A stretch of DNA of 64,000 nucleotides from Selaginella tamariscina. Lineage: Eukaryota; Streptophyta; Lycopodiopsida; Selaginellales; Selaginellaceae. The translations under genes and the position numbers were made by a program. Location of the stretch: contig PUQB01000487.1 in the NCBI GenBank assembly GCA_003024785.1, positions 91,913 to 155,912 of the forward strand. The letters are read 5' to 3'. The stretch's first letter is position 1; every line of letters starts with the position of its first letter. Shown here in pieces: positions 61,480-64,000 of this stretch. Below the pieces are notes generated by a model. The model worked only from the letters and a program-made list of their open reading frames with translations. It was not told where the DNA came from and searched no databases.

Positions 61480-61506
61480 CATGCCCATTTTAGTTACAAA
61501 CTGCAT
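61480..61506 (-). repeat. Right terminal inverted repeat
   Basis: The reverse complement reads ATGCAGT then TTGTAACTAAAATGGGCATG. The same right end, followed inward by GGCTATAGTCCCATTT, occurs at 46,436-46,462 and, reversed, at 17,590 and 35,554. Confidence 0.85.
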
Positions 61507-61833
61507 TATCTCTCGCACACACACGCACACTCTTGTATATACATACATACATATATATATATGTGTGTGTGTGTGTGTGCGCGCGCGCGTGTGTTGGTGT
61601 GCGCGCGCGCGTTGTGTGTGTTGTCTGTATATTTATGTATCATGTGTGTATACATATAATATGTGTGTGTGTCTGCATAATTTTATTGATTTATTTAATC
61701 TCAGCACACACATGCACACATGATATACATTCCATAATATATGTGTGTGTGTGTGTGTGTGTGTTTGTATCTATATAATCTTATTGATTGCTCTATCTCT
61801 GGCACACCCACACTCCCGTGTATACATATTATA

Positions 61834-61878
<45 letters not shown>

Positions 61879-61944
61879 TTCATCTCTCGCACATTCCTAT
61901 ATACATATGCATATATTATATATATATATATATTTATGTGTGCG
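61507..61944. repeat. CA/TA/GC microsatellite, right flank of the delimited transposon
   Basis: This resumes TATCTCTCGCACACACACGC exactly where the left flank stopped. It includes an unusual GCGCGCGCG stretch (about 61,579-61,611) and long GT runs. It belongs to the outer, reversed copy. No gene. Confidence 0.8.
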
Positions 61945-62570
61945 TGATTAACCAAAGGGCGACAGGATTAATCTTGCCGCTTTTTGGTTAGCCCCGCAAG
62001 CGGCATGATTAATCCCGCCGCTCATTGGTTAGCCTCATGGGCAGTAGGATATCTTGCCGCCCATGGCCTGCATAGAGGGCGGTGGATTAATCCTGCTGCC
62101 TATATATGTGTGTGTGCGCATGATTACGAGAGGGTAGCGGATTAATCAAGCCGTCCCTTCGAGGAGCGTGAAAATGGTGGGAGGATTAATTCCCTTCACC
62201 GGGCATGGAAGGGGTGGCGGGATTAATCTTGCCGCCTTTGCTGTCTACTGAATTGGTGAGCCAAATTAATCCCGACCATTTCTGTTTAAGAGGACAAGGG
62301 TATCGCACACCAGTTTAGGGGACTGAAAAGGGTAGTGAGATTAATTTTATATCCCTTCCATGGTGGGTGAGATTAATCTTGCCACCCTTCTTGATCACCT
62401 GGCAGGTGTGCCAAATAAATCCCGCCTTTTCTCTTTGAGACTGAGAAGGGTAGGATTAATCCCGCACACCCATTCAGGGATCAAGAAGGGTGGCAAGATT
62501 AATCCCGCCCACCTTTCAAAGGCATAGAAGGGGTGGCGAGAATTAATCCCATCACCCCTTCTATGTGAAT
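61945..62570. repeat. GATTAATC palindrome array 9 (diverged)
   Basis: About fifteen degraded units (ACAGGATTAATCTTGCCGC, GGCGGGATTAATCTTGCCGC) lie before the plus-strand ParB/methylase-like gene. This is the counterpart of array 7 in reverse orientation and is about as diverged as array 1 at 1,722-2,530. Confidence 0.85.
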
Positions 62571-62938
62571 ATATATGTGTATTAGTAATATATAAGTTGC
62601 ATATCTCATTTTATTTACTTCTATCATCTTATCATAATATTTTGAGTAAAAGTTAGTAAACTATGTGAAACTGTTAAAAGCTCACATTTGTAGTGGTTCT
62701 AAAACAAATGTTATCAGTCTTTTGTACTAGCACAAATGTTGAGCTTTGGATAGTTAATCCCATTCACTTCTCTCTGAGACAAACAAGGGTGTATGTGAAT
62801 TTATTAATGTATTAGTTTTGTATATTCGGGTTTATACAAGTGTGTGTGCGTTTTTATATGAATTGTATTTATAGTGTATTATTGTCCAGAAGGACAATTT
62901 GATCAAACAAGGAGATTCAGTCATTAGTATGGAGTTCT

Positions 62939-64000
62939 TGTCAATTCTAGGTAAGAATTATAATAAAATTTGTTATACTCGGATAATGTGCTAATCATTT
63001 TTTATTCAAATGTGGAATTAAGGTGACATTGAAGACGAGGAGGAGAAGAGATGGGCAAGGGATCTGGAATTAACTTGGCTATATTTTAAAATAAACGGGA
63101 AGCACATTGAAGCAACCATGATTGCTGTTAAACTAACGATCTGACACAACGCATGGACAAGCAAAACAATGGAAAGTAGATTTACTAGTTAAGCACCTGA
63201 AAGCAAGCTGCGAACCCAAATTGGATGATGCTCGACACATATGCCTTGTTCCATCCAAATGTCACGTTCTTCGGATCCCAGAAGTCGCTAGTTACGACAT
63301 TAATCTTGGGTGATTTTGTTGACTTGTGGATAATGACGTTCACAGTGTTCACTAATGATGTTGACCGTGGAGTTATTCTTCAACTTAATGAAAGCCCATT
63401 TATGGAGGGGATCCAATTAAATGTCTACTTCAAAGATCTCCATACTCATCGAGTAAGTGTATTCTTAGGAGATATTGCTTCATAATACAAAACATCCACA
63501 AGTGAAGCAATTGTCCCCTCTTCACATTGAAAAAAGAACACAGCGACATAATTAGGGAGATTGAGAGGGTGGTTCGGTCCCAGGTTCTTTACAGATCACG
63601 TTCAATTTGCTTAGGAATTTTCAGAAGCTGGAAGAGTGTGCCAAGAACATTAGAACAGTTGCAGTCGGGGATTAAACATGTTGATTCGGATTGTAGAAGA
63701 AAAATCATTTTATCGTTTTTATCAGCTGCACTTGTGGCATCTCATACTGCAATAAGCCACAAGAAATAATGTTGGATGATGGATTTATGAGTGTAGGGTT
63801 AAGTATTACAGCATCAACCCAAACTTCAATTATAGGCCACTCACTAAGAACGTGTAGTTGAGCTTCTTGGAGAAAATGAAGGATGACAATTCTTACCGCT
63901 CCACATAGATGTTGTTTTGTGCCCATACTATAAAAGAAAGAAAGGCATTGAGAAAGTGTGGGTGACAACACTAGAATAAAATCATGAAGATTCAGACGAA
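62939..64000 (+). pseudogene. ParB/methylase-like gene, 5' part, runs off the window
   Basis: The start ATG at 62,939 (MEFLSILG; MESSSNSG in the other copy) is followed by a first intron from about 62,961. The N-terminal domain (about 63,060-63,560: VNVYFKDLHTHRVSVFLGDI-like) and the beginning of the ParB-like domain (from about 63,780: SINPNFNYRPL, then weaker sequence) follow before the window ends at the equivalent of 50,670. Several frames are interrupted and substitutions are frequent, so this is an older copy than the one at 51,730. The hairpin lies upstream at about 62,668-62,752. Confidence 0.75.

Larger units (their letters stand above)
46894..61506. mobile_element. Delimited 14.6-kb DNA transposon with cargo genes
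   Basis: The left terminal repeat 46,894-46,920 and right terminal repeat 61,480-61,506 match at 24 of 27 bases in inverted orientation. Flanks show TATC on both sides (46,890-46,893; 61,507-61,510), and the joined flanks recreate the microsatellite phrase TTATCTATCTCTCGCAC found intact near 39,700 (one base different). The TATC duplication is probable but ambiguous because the target is repetitive. Content from left: FCP1-like phosphatase (minus), ParB/methylase-like gene (minus), hairpin, palindrome array, microsatellite, telomere-like runs, AT-rich units, leader exon, palindrome array, DUF7869 gene (plus). No capsid, polymerase or reverse transcriptase is present, so it is a DNA transposon. 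I do not recognise the superfamily. Confidence 0.8.

Noticed and set aside
46894-61506. Polinton or other virus-like element
   Set aside because: Size and terminal repeats would allow it, but no capsid, packaging ATPase, protein-primed polymerase or integrase of that class is visible; the long middle is non-coding repeat.

Overview
The window is eukaryotic repeat-rich DNA, almost certainly from the streptophyte (plant) lineage and probably a non-seed land plant such as a lycophyte or bryophyte. The evidence is short TTTAGGG-type telomere-like runs, spliceosomal introns with GT...AG ends, LTR retrotransposons with a tRNA-iMet-like primer site, and a chromovirus-type Ty3 Gag of the kind known from mosses and lycophytes. 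I see no ordinary host gene, rRNA or tRNA; nearly everything is mobile DNA nested inside other mobile DNA. The species assignment is inference.

The main resident is a large DNA transposon family that I do not recognise. One copy can be delimited: 46,894-61,506 (14.6 kb), with 27-bp terminal inverted repeats (core TTGTAACTAAARTGGGCATG, 24/27 matching) and a probable TATC target duplication. Its genes diverge from the middle. The left arm (minus strand) carries an FCP1-like HAD phosphatase and a multi-exon gene joining a ParB/sulfiredoxin-like domain to a DNA-methylase-like domain. The right arm (plus strand) carries a DUF7869-type protein that is the best candidate transposase. Between them lie an array of the 18-bp palindrome GGCGGGATTAATCCCGCC, kilobases of CA/TA microsatellite with higher-order structure, short telomere-like runs, ~325-bp AT-rich tandem units, a leader exon, and a second palindrome array just upstream of the DUF7869 gene.

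Layout. 1-1,721: reversed LTR retrotransposon fossil (family B). 1,722-4,116: palindrome array and microsatellite from the middle of a big element. 4,117-8,127: solo LTR (family A), an LTR fragment, tandem repeats and a broken Ty3 gag/protease region. 8,128-16,970: truncated big element with DUF7869 copy 1. 16,971-25,644: an inverted-repeat relic, LTR-A and LTR-B fossils, then AT-rich DNA without recognisable genes. 25,645-29,622: decayed left arm (phosphatase, methylase, ParB). 29,623-33,590: decayed LTR-A/Ty3 material. 34,028-46,462: mosaic of a left-arm end, a reversed right-arm/middle piece (35,554-39,886), a solo LTR-A and DUF7869 copy 2 with an LTR-B inside it. 46,894-61,506: the delimited element, sitting in the microsatellite of yet another copy, which resumes at 61,507 and runs plus-strand (array, then ParB gene) off the window end.

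The closest copies differ mainly by 1-7 base insertions and deletions, often in homopolymers, rather than by substitutions. Either these are recently broken copies or the underlying assembly carries residual indel errors, so reading-frame breaks in the DNA-transposon genes should be treated with caution.
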